64,000 bases of DNA from JAURNZ01 sp036337715. Its GTDB lineage: Bacteria > Pseudomonadota > Gammaproteobacteria > Comchoanobacterales > Comchoanobacteraceae. Numbering within the stretch: position 1 is the first letter of the stretch; each line of letters begins with the position of its first letter. Positions 16,226 through 25,559 of this stretch are shown one piece after another. The notes under the pieces are model-generated. The model was not told where the DNA came from. It ran no database searches and saw only the letters and a program-made list of their open reading frames with translations. The position numbers were made by a program, and so were the translations under genes. The stretch lies in NCBI GenBank assembly GCA_036337715.1, contig JAYZDS010000007.1, positions 1-64,000 on the forward strand, in the 5' to 3' direction.

Positions 16226-17704
16226 TTAATAAGCTTTAGCAAAGATGGTCCATCTACCGGTTTTTCCTGAAAAAATACACGGCCCTGTTTCTTTATTATC
16301 AAGTGGGAAACAACGTACAGTAACACTTAAATCTTTCTTCAACTGCGTCTCAATGGCTTTGTCTTCATGCCAAAAACCTGCAACAAAGCCAGAGTTGTTT
16401 TTAAAACAATCATAAAGTGATGCTTCATCAGTCACAGTACGTATATTATTTTTGTGAAAATCTTCTGCTTGTTTCTTATAGTTCAATTGAATGTCATCAA
16501 GTAAACTTTCAATACTCCCATATAGGGTATCAACTGATAGGGTTGTTTTTTCTTTATAGCCTAAGTCTCTTCGGCCCATAAATACTGATTTTTGTTCAAG
16601 TTCTTTACGACCAATTTCTAAGCGAATAGGGGCACCTTTTTTAACCCATGACCAGGCTTTCTCACCACCTCGTAGCGGTCTTTTATCAATCACGACTCTG
16701 ATTGGTTCACCATGGTAAGTGATTTGTTTTAAGTTTTTTTCGATACTTTGACAAAATGCAAGTAGTTCATCTGTATCATCATTATGCATGATTGGTAGTA
16801 TAACGACATGTTTGGGTGCGATCCTTGGTGGAACACGCAAACCATCGTCATCACTATGGGTCATAATTAAACCACCGATGAGTCGAGTAGAAACTCCCCA
16901 AGATGTTGTCCAACAGTGATGCTTTTGTTCATCTTCACCTAAATATTCAATATTGAACGCTTTAGCAAAGTTTTGTCCAAGAAAGTGACTGGTCCCTGCT
17001 TGTAGCGCTTTACCATCTTGCATCATGGCTTCAACACAGTAGGTGTTTAAAGCACCAGGAAAACGTTCCATTTCAGACTTTTCACCTTTTATGACAGGCA
17101 TGGCTAAGATACGCTCACAGAAATCTGCATATAAGTCTAGTTTTTCTAAGGATTGTGTAACGGCCTCGTCAGAAGATGCATGTGCCGTATGTCCTTCTTG
17201 CCACAAAAATTCAGTGGTCCGCAAAAACATTCTGGTACGCATCTCCCATCTTACAATATTAGCCCATTGGTTGACTAAAATCGGTAAATCTCGGTAAGAT
17301 GCAATCCATTTTGAAAACATATCACCGATTAATGTTTCAGATGTTGGGCGTACCACAAGTGGTTCTGTTAATGGACCTGCTGGCTGTAATTTGCCATCTT
17401 TGTCAGCTTCAAGGCGGTGATGGGTAACAACAGCACATTCTTTTGCAAATCCATCTACGTGTTCTGCTTCTTTTTCTAAAAAACGCATTGGGATAAAAAG
17501 AGGGCAATAAATATTTTCTACACCTGTTTCTTGGAAACGGATATTAAGTTCTTTTTGAATGGCTTCCCATAATGCATAACCCCATGGCTTGATGATCATG
17601 CATCCTCTGACAGGTGATATTTCAGCAAGATCAGCTGCTTTGATTACTTGTTGATACCATTCTGGATAATTTTCACTACGGGTTGGGGAAATTGCTGTTT
17701 TCAT
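16226..17704 (-). CDS. proS: Prolyl-tRNA synthetase, archaeal/eukaryotic type (ProS type 3)
   Basis: This class II synthetase charges tRNA-Pro. At about 492 residues it lacks the roughly 180-residue editing insertion of the common bacterial type. It shows type 3 features: RPTSETLIGDMFSKW, motif 2 FLRTTEFLWQEGHTAHAS, GTSHFLGQNFAKAF, and a C-terminal zinc-binding-like domain ending GRWTIFAKAY. I chose the ATG at 17704 over the upstream start at 17734, because it lies 7 bases after the argS stop. The usual gammaproteobacterial enzyme is the longer type, so replacement by transfer is likely. Confidence 0.93.
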   Translation of the reverse strand: MKTAISPTRSENYPEWYQQVIKAADLAEISPVRGCMIIKPWGYALWEAIQKELNIRFQETGVENIYCPLFIPMRFLEKEAEHVDGFAKECAVVTHHRLEADKDGKLQPAGPLTEPLVVRPTSETLIGDMFSKWIASYRDLPILVNQWANIVRWEMRTRMFLRTTEFLWQEGHTAHASSDEAVTQSLEKLDLYADFCERILAMPVIKGEKSEMERFPGALNTYCVEAMMQDGKALQAGTSHFLGQNFAKAFNIEYLGEDEQKHHCWTTSWGVSTRLIGGLIMTHSDDDGLRVPPRIAPKHVVILPIMHNDDTDELLAFCQSIEKNLKQITYHGEPIRVVIDKRPLRGGEKAWSWVKKGAPIRLEIGRKELEQKSVFMGRRDLGYKEKTTLSVDTLYGSIESLLDDIQLNYKKQAEDFHKNNIRTVTDEASLYDCFKNNSGFVAGFWHEDKAIETQLKKDLSVTVRCFPLDNKETGPCIFSGKTGRWTIFAKAY

Positions 17705-17711
17705 AAATTGC

Positions 17712-19436
17712 TCACATAAAATCGATGGTTTCAATACCTAAAATATTCAAACCTTGTTTCAAAATATTGGCTGTTAATATAGATAGTGACAGACGACTGA
17801 CTTTCTCTTTTGACTCGGCAGACAGTATTGGATGATGTTCATAAAACTGATGATATAAGCTGGCAAGCTTATATAAATAGTGGCATAAGCGATGGAGTGC
17901 CAATGAGTCACGAATGGCATAAATTTCTTTTGGAAATTGTGCTATGTGACAAGCTAAGCTTATTTCTATATCTGATTGAATAGCAATTGTTCCAATGGCT
18001 GCTTCTGATGTACTTAAATCGGCTTTTCTGAGAATACTTTGAATTCTAACATAAGCATTTTGTAAGTAGGGTGCTGTATTACCATCTAAGGCAAGCATAC
18101 GATCAAAACTAAAAACATAGTTTTTGATACGATCATTAGTTAAATCAGCATATTTAAGGCTACCAATAGCAATGGCTTTTGCAATGGGAACTAATTTTTC
18201 CTTTGGCCAGTCTGGATGTCTTACTTTAACCATATCGGTAGCTTTTTGGATAGCTTCGCTAATCAAGCTTTCTAATGGCACAGTAGTCCCTTCTCGAGTT
18301 TTATAGGGCTTGCCATTATCGCCTAAAACCATTCCAAAAAGTACGGCATCTAGGGTGATGTCGCCTTTTTGCCAACCAATTAAATTAGCTGCTTCAAATA
18401 TCATGGCAAAGTGTTGTTCTTGTCTGGCATCAACAACGTAGATGACACGATTAGCTTTGAGTTCGTTGATACGAAAATCCAGTGCCGCCAAATCTGTAGT
18501 AGCGTATAAAAAACCACCATCTGATTTTTGAATAATTAAAGGCAAGTATTTTCCATTCCGATCTTTAAATTGCTCTAAATATATGACTGTTGCGCCATCG
18601 TCAGTGTGACAAATACTTTGAGCTTTGAGCTGATCAATTAAAGGCTTTAATTTAGGGTTATAAAAGCTTTCAGCTCGGATGTCTGCTTCGTCTAACAAGA
18701 CCCCAAGTGATTGGTAGATTTGACTGAAGTGTGATTCGCTGGCTTTTACAAGGTTTTGCCATATTTCAATGGTTTGTGTTTCATGGGCTTGAAGTGATAC
18801 AACACGTTCTTTGGCCTTTTTCATAAATTCAGGTTCTGCATCAAAGCGTTTTTTTGCCGTTTGGTAAGCATCGTTTAAGTCAACTACATTTGGATCAAGC
18901 TCATTTTCTACTAGATGTTCAATTAACATGCCAAATTGCGTTCCCCAGTCACCAATATGGTTTTGTCTAATGACATAATCACCACAGTAAGTGAGTAATC
19001 GACTGATGGCATCGCCAATGATGGTTGATCTTAAGTGTCCAATATGCATATGTTTGGCGATATTAGGGCTAGAATAATCTACGACAACTGTTTTGGGGTG
19101 ATCAATATTTGGGATGCCTAATCTCGGGTCAACTTTTAAAGTATTGAGTTGCTCATTTAGATAACTACTTGCAAGAGAAAAGTTTAAAAACCCTGGTTTG
19201 GATGCCACCACTTTAGCAAACATTGGGTGAGTATTTAATGCTTCTGCAAGTAAGTTTGCAATCTCTATTGGTGACTTTTGCCAAGGTTTAGCCAGTAACA
19301 TGGCAATATTAGACTGAAACTGGCCTAGTTTGGGTTGGCTAGCCAATTGAACATGGACGTTGACCTCAGAATCATTTGGCTGAAGCTTAAGAACATTGTT
19401 GATCGCAGTAATGATATCCTGTATTGGATTTAACAT
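17712..19436 (-). CDS. argS: Arginyl-tRNA synthetase
   Basis: This class I synthetase of 574 residues is close to the normal length. The N-terminal tRNA-D-loop recognition domain is followed by VVDYSSPNIAKHMHIGHLRSTIIGDAISRLL, which contains the HxGH signature HIGH and the conserved SPN. The C-terminal helical anticodon-binding domain contains YVRIQSILRKA and ends in the standard ArgS finish with a methionine (NILGIETIDFM). As in other ArgS enzymes the KMSKS motif is not canonical (GKPYKTREGTTV). proS follows after 7 bases, so the two synthetases form an operon. Confidence 0.95.
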   Translation of the reverse strand: MLNPIQDIITAINNVLKLQPNDSEVNVHVQLASQPKLGQFQSNIAMLLAKPWQKSPIEIANLLAEALNTHPMFAKVVASKPGFLNFSLASSYLNEQLNTLKVDPRLGIPNIDHPKTVVVDYSSPNIAKHMHIGHLRSTIIGDAISRLLTYCGDYVIRQNHIGDWGTQFGMLIEHLVENELDPNVVDLNDAYQTAKKRFDAEPEFMKKAKERVVSLQAHETQTIEIWQNLVKASESHFSQIYQSLGVLLDEADIRAESFYNPKLKPLIDQLKAQSICHTDDGATVIYLEQFKDRNGKYLPLIIQKSDGGFLYATTDLAALDFRINELKANRVIYVVDARQEQHFAMIFEAANLIGWQKGDITLDAVLFGMVLGDNGKPYKTREGTTVPLESLISEAIQKATDMVKVRHPDWPKEKLVPIAKAIAIGSLKYADLTNDRIKNYVFSFDRMLALDGNTAPYLQNAYVRIQSILRKADLSTSEAAIGTIAIQSDIEISLACHIAQFPKEIYAIRDSLALHRLCHYLYKLASLYHQFYEHHPILSAESKEKVSRLSLSILTANILKQGLNILGIETIDFM

Positions 19437-19484
19437 ACCGTTGATTATTACGCATTTTGATGTGTTGTCGCAAGTCTATCCTGC

Positions 19485-20804
19485 TTAAATTTTGATATTA
19501 TGAATGGTTTGGCGAGAATCGGTTAGAAAAATAATAAGGTCGTTTTCCTGAATAATGGTATCGCCATCTAATAGTAAATGGTTATCTCTGCATACGCCAA
19601 TCAAACAAATATTGCTACCAAGATTAATGGCTTTAAGTGGTTTGCCAATTTGTTTAAAGTCTTTTGTAATTTGAATGGATGCGGACATAATCAATCCATT
19701 GGCAATTGTGAATACAAGTTTGATACCGTTTCTTTTATATAGCGCTGTTAATATTGTATTAACCATAGCCATTTGGGCTGATACACCATAATCTAAGTAA
19801 GGTCGCATCAAATCTAGATAATTAGGTTCCTTGAAAAGTGAGAGAGATTTTTTACAGCCCAGTTGTTTTGCAATTAAACAGCTTAGTACATTACTTGCGT
19901 CATCATTGGTTAAACCACAATAAATATCAGCATCGCCTAATTCTTCATGGGCCCAAATTTGTTCATCCTTAACATCACCATGTAATATAATGACATTAGG
20001 AAATTCTGAAGCAAATTTTTGGCATATTTGATAATTTTCTTCAATGATCTTTATTTTGTAGTGTGAGGCTAGTTGTTTCACTAGGTATTTTGCATTATAG
20101 CCAGCGCCACCAATCACAATTTCGTCAAATGTTGGATTTTCGATACCACATGCATCTAAAACGTAATTAATGTTGCTAACTACACAGGCAAGTATAATTT
20201 CCTCATTTGGCATTAAAGTGTCGTTTGAATTGAGGTAAGTGATATTTTCTTGTTCAAGTTTAATCACTATTTTACAGCCTAGGCTTTTTTCAATTTCATT
20301 GATAGGTGTATTTAGCCAGGGGGAGTTTTCTGGTACAACTAACCTAACTAAGCCAGCATCTAGGTGGTACTGTACTTCTTTTGCGCCGGGATGATTAATA
20401 GTTTGACTGATTTTTTTACCTAAAATTCTTTCTGGATTGATGAATAAATCGATGGGTAAATTATCATCGCCGTAAAGTTTACCCTCATGTAAATAATTAT
20501 GGGTTCTGATTCTTGCAATTTTAATTGGCACGTTGAATAGAGAGTGCGCAATTTGACATGCAACCATATTCGATTCGTCATGTTCCAACACGGCAATAAT
20601 AGCGTCACTGTCAGCACATTCGCCTTGTCTAAGGACCTCTGGATATGTTGGATGGCCAACAATGCCTCTAACATCTAACTCAAGATCTATTTTTTTTACA
20701 GCATCAACGTGATTATCAATTAAAGTAATGTCATGGCCAACAGAACAAAGTTCTTGTGCCAGCGCTGATGCTACATGATTACTGCCTAAAATTAATATTT
20801 TCAT
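19485..20804 (-). CDS. trkA: Trk potassium-uptake regulatory NAD-binding protein
   Basis: This 439-residue protein has two tandem RCK_N/RCK_C units, the layout of TrkA, which gates the TrkH/TrkG K+ channel in response to nucleotides. The first Rossmann motif reads LILGSNHVASALAQEL, where most TrkA proteins have GAGQVG; two glycines are replaced. The second reads IGGAGYNAKYLVKQL. The aspartates after the second beta-strand are kept (LIDNHVDAV, EENYQ). No trkH is in the window. Leftward gene; an 8-bp inverted repeat GCGTAAAT/ATTTACGC lies in its upstream region (20826-20861). Confidence 0.88.
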   Translation of the reverse strand: MKILILGSNHVASALAQELCSVGHDITLIDNHVDAVKKIDLELDVRGIVGHPTYPEVLRQGECADSDAIIAVLEHDESNMVACQIAHSLFNVPIKIARIRTHNYLHEGKLYGDDNLPIDLFINPERILGKKISQTINHPGAKEVQYHLDAGLVRLVVPENSPWLNTPINEIEKSLGCKIVIKLEQENITYLNSNDTLMPNEEIILACVVSNINYVLDACGIENPTFDEIVIGGAGYNAKYLVKQLASHYKIKIIEENYQICQKFASEFPNVIILHGDVKDEQIWAHEELGDADIYCGLTNDDASNVLSCLIAKQLGCKKSLSLFKEPNYLDLMRPYLDYGVSAQMAMVNTILTALYKRNGIKLVFTIANGLIMSASIQITKDFKQIGKPLKAINLGSNICLIGVCRDNHLLLDGDTIIQENDLIIFLTDSRQTIHNIKI

Positions 20805-20938
20805 AACGTTATATTCATTTCATAAGCGTAAATGCGATACGTTTTATTTACCTATTTACGCCTGTATTACATTTATAGACAATTTTTTAAAAAAAAACCT
20901 TTAAAAAGTATAAAAAAATATTAGGAATTTTTTTTGAT

Positions 20939-22288
20939 TTAAAACCACTTTAATGGTTTGAGTTGAGTATATTTTTTGGCAACTATGTTTTCAACGAGGC
21001 ATTGTGAAACCCAAGTGATGGTACAAGCATAACCAATACCGATTAATCCAAAGTACGGAACAAAAAGCATAGATAGTACAAGCATTAAAATAACAGCAGA
21101 AAAACTAATGACCACAAGCTTGTCAACATTGCCACTATATCTTAATGCAATACTGGGACAGCCAAGTAATGCCGTGACTGTATTACAAACCAGTAACACA
21201 TTTAAAAATGGGATGGTTTGTAAATATGCTTCATCAAAAATAGCTAATATATGTTTTGATTCAGTAAAAATAATACAGAACAAGGAAATGACTAAGATCG
21301 CATTTAAAGCAAGCGTTTTATCCCAATGTTTTTGTAAAAGAACAATTTTTGTTTCAGATTTTAAAGACACTTCAATTTCGGATCTGAGGTACTGGAAAAG
21401 TGATTGTGGTACCAGCCAAATGATGTCACTGATGGCTACAGCAAGATTATAAAAACCTAATGAGGGCGTTTCTTTGCCATAAAAACCCATGAGTAAAAAG
21501 TCTAAGTTGATGACTAAATTATATATTAACATACTGGTTGCTTGACGATATGCGCACCGACGCCATTCTGATTGATCTGTTTTATTTGATATGGTTGCTG
21601 GTTTAAACCATTGTAAAAAATTAGGCGATAGTTTTCTGCAAAAATGGATGCCTAAAAACATTAAAATTACTAATGAGAATAGAAATATCTCGTAAATAAA
21701 ATGCTCGTGAATATTTTTGATATCAAAAAACATGCAAAACAATAAAATCATTAGAAGAAATAGTTGAAAAGCTAGGTATTGGATAAATGTAGCGTGACTT
21801 GTTTTTCTATGTGCAAGTAGAATGGAAGTAAGACAGTTAGTAATGCCAAGTATTGGGGTGGCAATAAGTAAAATACAAAAAAATGAAAGCCACTCAGCAT
21901 AATTTGGCGTTGTAAAGTCGCATGCAATAATTATAAATAAAAACAGTGCCATGAATAAACAGCCATAGACTGGTCTGGCAATTAAACGAGTACTCCAATT
22001 TAGAAAAGAGGTCATTTTAGAGGCATTATTTTCGTCCATATACCTAGTTAAAAAACGTAAAGCCGTCTGGTCGGCACCTAAAGTGACTACTGAGCCAAGA
22101 ATAGATAGCCATGCAAGTGTCAGTGTGGCTTGACCATAAGCTTCAGGTATCAACATTTGTGTGAGTAGATAATTGATGAGGAATGTTAAGAAAAAAGAAG
22201 CAAGCGAAAACCCTAATGGTGCCATGACATGTAACCATTTACGTCTTATAAAGTTTAACAGGGTGATAGGGACAAACTCATCAATCAT
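20939..22288 (-). CDS. Second Wzx-like polysaccharide flippase
   Basis: The 449-residue protein has 12-14 hydrophobic segments and the topology of the MOP superfamily (RfbX/Wzx). The N-terminal segment (LTQMLIPEAYGQATLTLAWLSILG, with an inner loop RFLTRYMDENNASK) resembles the first flippase at 9680-11104 in layout but not closely in sequence. Two flippases suggest two glycan products or a duplicated and diverged pathway. It stands alone between trkA and ccmH with no glycosyltransferase beside it. Confidence 0.7.
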   Translation of the reverse strand: MIDEFVPITLLNFIRRKWLHVMAPLGFSLASFFLTFLINYLLTQMLIPEAYGQATLTLAWLSILGSVVTLGADQTALRFLTRYMDENNASKMTSFLNWSTRLIARPVYGCLFMALFLFIIIACDFTTPNYAEWLSFFCILLIATPILGITNCLTSILLAHRKTSHATFIQYLAFQLFLLMILLFCMFFDIKNIHEHFIYEIFLFSLVILMFLGIHFCRKLSPNFLQWFKPATISNKTDQSEWRRCAYRQATSMLIYNLVINLDFLLMGFYGKETPSLGFYNLAVAISDIIWLVPQSLFQYLRSEIEVSLKSETKIVLLQKHWDKTLALNAILVISLFCIIFTESKHILAIFDEAYLQTIPFLNVLLVCNTVTALLGCPSIALRYSGNVDKLVVISFSAVILMLVLSMLFVPYFGLIGIGYACTITWVSQCLVENIVAKKYTQLKPLKWF

Positions 22289-22407
22289 AGATCAACTTCT
22301 TAACATAATTTTTTTTGAATGTCATTAATAAAATTAAGCCTGATGAACCAGATGGCCATTGATTGAATTAGATGTTGTTCTAAAATTGGAAATGTATTTA
22401 CGGTTGA

Positions 22408-22782
22408 TCATTTTTTTTCAAAAAATCGAAAGATAAGGCCCAAAAAAACAATTATGGGTATAATCCAAAGAAAACTAGTCAATAAATTAAATTCTGGCTT
22501 ATAGTTAACAAACTCACCATAACGTTCGTTTAAAAACTGGTTTATATGTTCGTCGCTTTGCACGTTGATCATTTTTTCGTATATGATGGTTCTTAACTGA
22601 TTTGCTAAAGGGGCATTTGAGTCTTTGATACTCTCATTTTGACAAACCAAACAGCGCACATGGCTAATGTAGTTATAATAGTGTTGTTCCTGCTGTTCTG
22701 ATGCGAATGTATAAAGCGTGCTGCTGTGGCAAATTCCAAGGAAAACAATAATGTTGAGATAACGTATTATTTGTGTTAGCAT
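22408..22782 (-). CDS. ccmH: Cytochrome c maturation protein CcmH (thiol-reducing subunit)
   Basis: The 124-residue protein has an N-terminal signal or anchor segment (residues 1-28), the periplasmic redox motif HVRCLVCQNESIKDS (the LRCxxCQ signature, whose two cysteines reduce apocytochrome c or CcmG), and a C-terminal membrane helix (LTSFLWIIPIIVFLGLIF). This is the short CcmH without the TPR extension of the E. coli protein. It acts in heme ligation with CcmF/CcmI. No other ccm gene is in the window. Confidence 0.9.
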   Translation of the reverse strand: MLTQIIRYLNIIVFLGICHSSTLYTFASEQQEQHYYNYISHVRCLVCQNESIKDSNAPLANQLRTIIYEKMINVQSDEHINQFLNERYGEFVNYKPEFNLLTSFLWIIPIIVFLGLIFRFFEKK

Positions 22783-22893
22783 AATATCACTTATATTTTA
22801 AACTTCTTGATTTATAAACTCATACATCTGGGTGTCCATGTTAACATAGATTGATGTAGAGGTAAATTAAGAAAAATTAACCCAGGAGATTAA

Positions 22894-23925
22894 ATGAAGT
22901 TATCTATTGTTGATTTTTTTAAGGCCGGCGCTCATTTCGGTCACAAAACCCGTTATTGGAATCCTAAAATGTCGCCTTATATATTTGGCGCCAGACAAGG
23001 CATTCATGTTATTGATTTAGAACAGACCATCAGTGCAATGGCAGAAGCATTGGACCATGTTGGTAATTTAGTTTATAACGGTGGAAGAGTGATTTTTGTT
23101 GGTACAAAATGGGTCTCTAGAGATAAAGTAGCAGAAATTGCAACTTTATCTGATATGCCATATGTGAATTTTAGATGGCCAGGAGGCATGTTAACTAACT
23201 TTAAAACAATGAAACACTCTATAAAAAGATTGATCCAGTTAGAAGAGCAACTTGCAGCTGAAGACCAGGCCACATTTACAAAAAAAGAGCGTCTTCAATT
23301 TGAGAGAGAAATACGACGCTTAGATCAAAGCTTTGGTGGTATCAAGAAAATGAATGCTCTACCAGACGCTGTTATTGTTATGGATGTTGGTCATGAGCAA
23401 ATTGCCGTACAAGAAGCAAATAAACTTGGTATTCCAGTCATTGGGATAGTTGATTCTAATAACTCACCTGATGGTGTGGATTTTGTCATTCCTGGTAATG
23501 ATGACTCACATGCTGCAGTCAAGTTGTACCTAAGCTTATTTCAAGAAGTGATTGCTGAAGCAAAAAGTAGGCGTCCGCAAGAATCTGTTGTTAAGAAAAA
23601 AGAACCTGCTAAAGACGGTAAAGATCAAGTCAAAATTGTCAGAAAATCGAAGCCTGCTGATTCGGATGTTGAAACAAAAACTGATTCAGCTTCAGCAGAA
23701 AAGCTAGCAGAGCCCAAAAAGACACCAGCTAAGAAAGTATCAACCACTAAAGCGGCCGTGGAAAAAACTGTAGCTTCGGATAAGAAGGTTACATCTACAA
23801 CAAAAACAGCATCGGCTAAGAAAGTTGCTTCGGTAAAAAAGGTCGCATCGGCAAAAAAATCAGCGTCTACCAAAAAAGCAACTGCCGCTAAAAAAACCAG
23901 TGCTACTAAAAAAGTAGATAAGTAA
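22894..23925 (+). CDS. rpsB: Ribosomal protein uS2 with a long Lys/Ala/Ser/Thr-rich C-terminal tail
   Basis: Residues 1 to about 230 are a normal S2 (KAGAHFGHKTRYWNPKMSPYIFGARQGIHVIDLEQT, then RWPGGMLTNFKT, ending in DSNNSPDGVDFVIPGNDDS). S2 is usually about 240 residues, but this one has 343. The extra 100 residues are low-complexity, rich in KKxAS/T repeats such as KKVASVKKVASAKKSAST, resembling histone-H1-like or AlgP tails. The start at 22894 has a strong AGGAGA ribosome-binding site. It heads the tsf-pyrH-frr-uppS-cdsA-bamA operon. Confidence 0.95.
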   Translation: MKLSIVDFFKAGAHFGHKTRYWNPKMSPYIFGARQGIHVIDLEQTISAMAEALDHVGNLVYNGGRVIFVGTKWVSRDKVAEIATLSDMPYVNFRWPGGMLTNFKTMKHSIKRLIQLEEQLAAEDQATFTKKERLQFEREIRRLDQSFGGIKKMNALPDAVIVMDVGHEQIAVQEANKLGIPVIGIVDSNNSPDGVDFVIPGNDDSHAAVKLYLSLFQEVIAEAKSRRPQESVVKKKEPAKDGKDQVKIVRKSKPADSDVETKTDSASAEKLAEPKKTPAKKVSTTKAAVEKTVASDKKVTSTTKTASAKKVASVKKVASAKKSASTKKATAAKKTSATKKVDK

Positions 23926-23951
23926 ACGAAATTGAGATCAAAGAGGTAAAT

Positions 23952-24827
23952 ATGCCAGTAAATACAAGTGATATTGCAAAATTAAGAAAAATGACAAACG
24001 TTGGACTTTTAGAGTGTAAGAAAGCACTTGAAAAAGCCAATGGAGATATAGAAAAAGCAGTTGAAGAAATGCGTATAGCAGGTCTTGCTAAGGCAGTTAG
24101 TAAAAGTGATCGCTCTGCAACCGAAGGCTTGGTTGTTGTTGCTACATCAGCAGATCAAAAAAAGGCAGCAATCTTGGAAATTAACTGTGAAACAGATTTT
24201 GTTGCAGGCAATGATGTCTTTGTGGACTTCACCAATAGACTGGCAAACCATGCCCTTAATAACGGTATAGATAATGTTGAAAAATTACTTGCTGAAAATG
24301 ATGAGCGATCGACCTTTGAGGAAACGAGACAACAGCTAGTATTAAAATTAGGTGAAAACATTCAATTAAGAAGAATTGATTTGATTGAGTCTGATGGCAT
24401 TATTAGCGCTTACAAACATGGCCGAAAAATAGGCGTGCTTGTTTCAATTAACAGTGACAATGATGATGTTGGTAAAGACATCGCAATGCACATTGCAGCT
24501 GAAAGTCCAAAAGCAATCAGCCCAAATGATTTGCCAGAAGATTTAATAAAAAAAGAAAAATCAGTATGTGAAGCTCAGGTCAAGGATCTTAATAAGCCAG
24601 CAGAAATGATTGAAAAAATTCTACATGGTAAAGTGAATAAAGCATTAAATGAAATTTGTTTGATTGGTCAGAGCTTTATTAAAGAGCCAAGTCAGACAGT
24701 TGAAACTTATTTAAAAGAAAAAAACACAAATGTTATCCAGTTTATTCGTTATGAAGTAGGCGAAGGGATGGAGAAAAAAGTTGAAAACTTTGCTGAAGAA
24801 GTTCGTAAGCAAGTTGAAGACAAATAG
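23952..24827 (+). CDS. tsf: Elongation factor Ts
   Basis: The 291-residue EF-Ts catalyses GDP release from EF-Tu. The N-terminal UBA-like domain reads TSDIAKLRKMTNVGLLECKKALEKA. The core contains the TDFV motif (NCETDFVAGNDVFVDF) that inserts into EF-Tu, and the dimer and subdomain regions are complete. The start is 26 bases after rpsB with an AGAGG ribosome-binding site. The rpsB-tsf pair is conserved across bacteria. Confidence 0.96.
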   Translation: MPVNTSDIAKLRKMTNVGLLECKKALEKANGDIEKAVEEMRIAGLAKAVSKSDRSATEGLVVVATSADQKKAAILEINCETDFVAGNDVFVDFTNRLANHALNNGIDNVEKLLAENDERSTFEETRQQLVLKLGENIQLRRIDLIESDGIISAYKHGRKIGVLVSINSDNDDVGKDIAMHIAAESPKAISPNDLPEDLIKKEKSVCEAQVKDLNKPAEMIEKILHGKVNKALNEICLIGQSFIKEPSQTVETYLKEKNTNVIQFIRYEVGEGMEKKVENFAEEVRKQVEDK

Positions 24828-24829
24828 CT

Positions 24830-25543
24830 ATGGGATCCGCTAAATACAAACGTGTCATTATAAAATTGAGTGGTGAAGCACTAGCAGGTGATGTTTCATA
24901 TGGTATTGATCCTAAAGTAATCAATCGAATTGCTGATGAAATTTGTGCCGCACTTAAACTAGGTGTTGAAATTGGCATTGTTCTAGGCGGCGGTAACTTG
25001 TTCAGAGGCGCTGAACTATCCAGTGAGGGTCTTGGTCGTGTCACTGGTGACCAAATGGGCATGCTTGCCACGCTCATGAATGCACTTGCTGTCAGAGATA
25101 TTTTTGAAAAAAAACAAGTAGAATCCAGAGTAATGTCAGCCATTCCTATGAGTGGTTTTGTTGACCATTTTCATAGACGTAAGGCCATGTATCAATTAAG
25201 GGCTGGCAGGTTATTGATATTTGCTGGCGGGACAGGTAATCCGTTGGTTACCACTGATTCAGCTGCTAGTCTACGTGCAATAGAAATAGAAGCTGATGTA
25301 CTACTCAAAGCAACGCATGTAGATGGGGTCTATTCTTCCGACCCAAGAAAAGATAAGGATGCTAAGTTATTAAAACAATTAACTTATCAAGAAGTGCTCG
25401 ATAAAGAACTTGGTGTCATGGATTTGAGTGCTTTTTGTCAATGTCGAGATTATAATTTACCTATAAGGGTATTTAATATAAAGAAACCAAATGCTTTATT
25501 AAATATACTGAATGGTGAAGATGAAGGTACTTTAGTAAGTTAA
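24830..25543 (+). CDS. pyrH: UMP kinase
   Basis: This 237-residue amino-acid-kinase-fold enzyme phosphorylates UMP to UDP. Conserved elements include the P-loop-like VIIKLSGEALAG, IGIVLGGGNLFRG, GDQMGMLATLMNALAV and the ATP-binding FAGGTGNPLVTTDSAA. The ATG lies 2 bases after the tsf stop. UDP made here feeds UTP for GalU and lipid A synthesis. It is a normal-length housekeeping gene. Confidence 0.96.
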   Translation: MGSAKYKRVIIKLSGEALAGDVSYGIDPKVINRIADEICAALKLGVEIGIVLGGGNLFRGAELSSEGLGRVTGDQMGMLATLMNALAVRDIFEKKQVESRVMSAIPMSGFVDHFHRRKAMYQLRAGRLLIFAGGTGNPLVTTDSAASLRAIEIEADVLLKATHVDGVYSSDPRKDKDAKLLKQLTYQEVLDKELGVMDLSAFCQCRDYNLPIRVFNIKKPNALLNILNGEDEGTLVS

Positions 25544-25559
25544 TTTAACGGAGGATCAT

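Noticed and set aside
20420..20674. 84-residue leftward frame inside trkA
   Set aside because: It lies in another frame of a complete trkA gene and has no recognisable features.
23625..23873. Antisense open frame of 82 residues within rpsB
   Set aside because: It is the reverse reading of the low-complexity Lys/Ala repeat tail of S2; composition is a direct consequence of the repeat.
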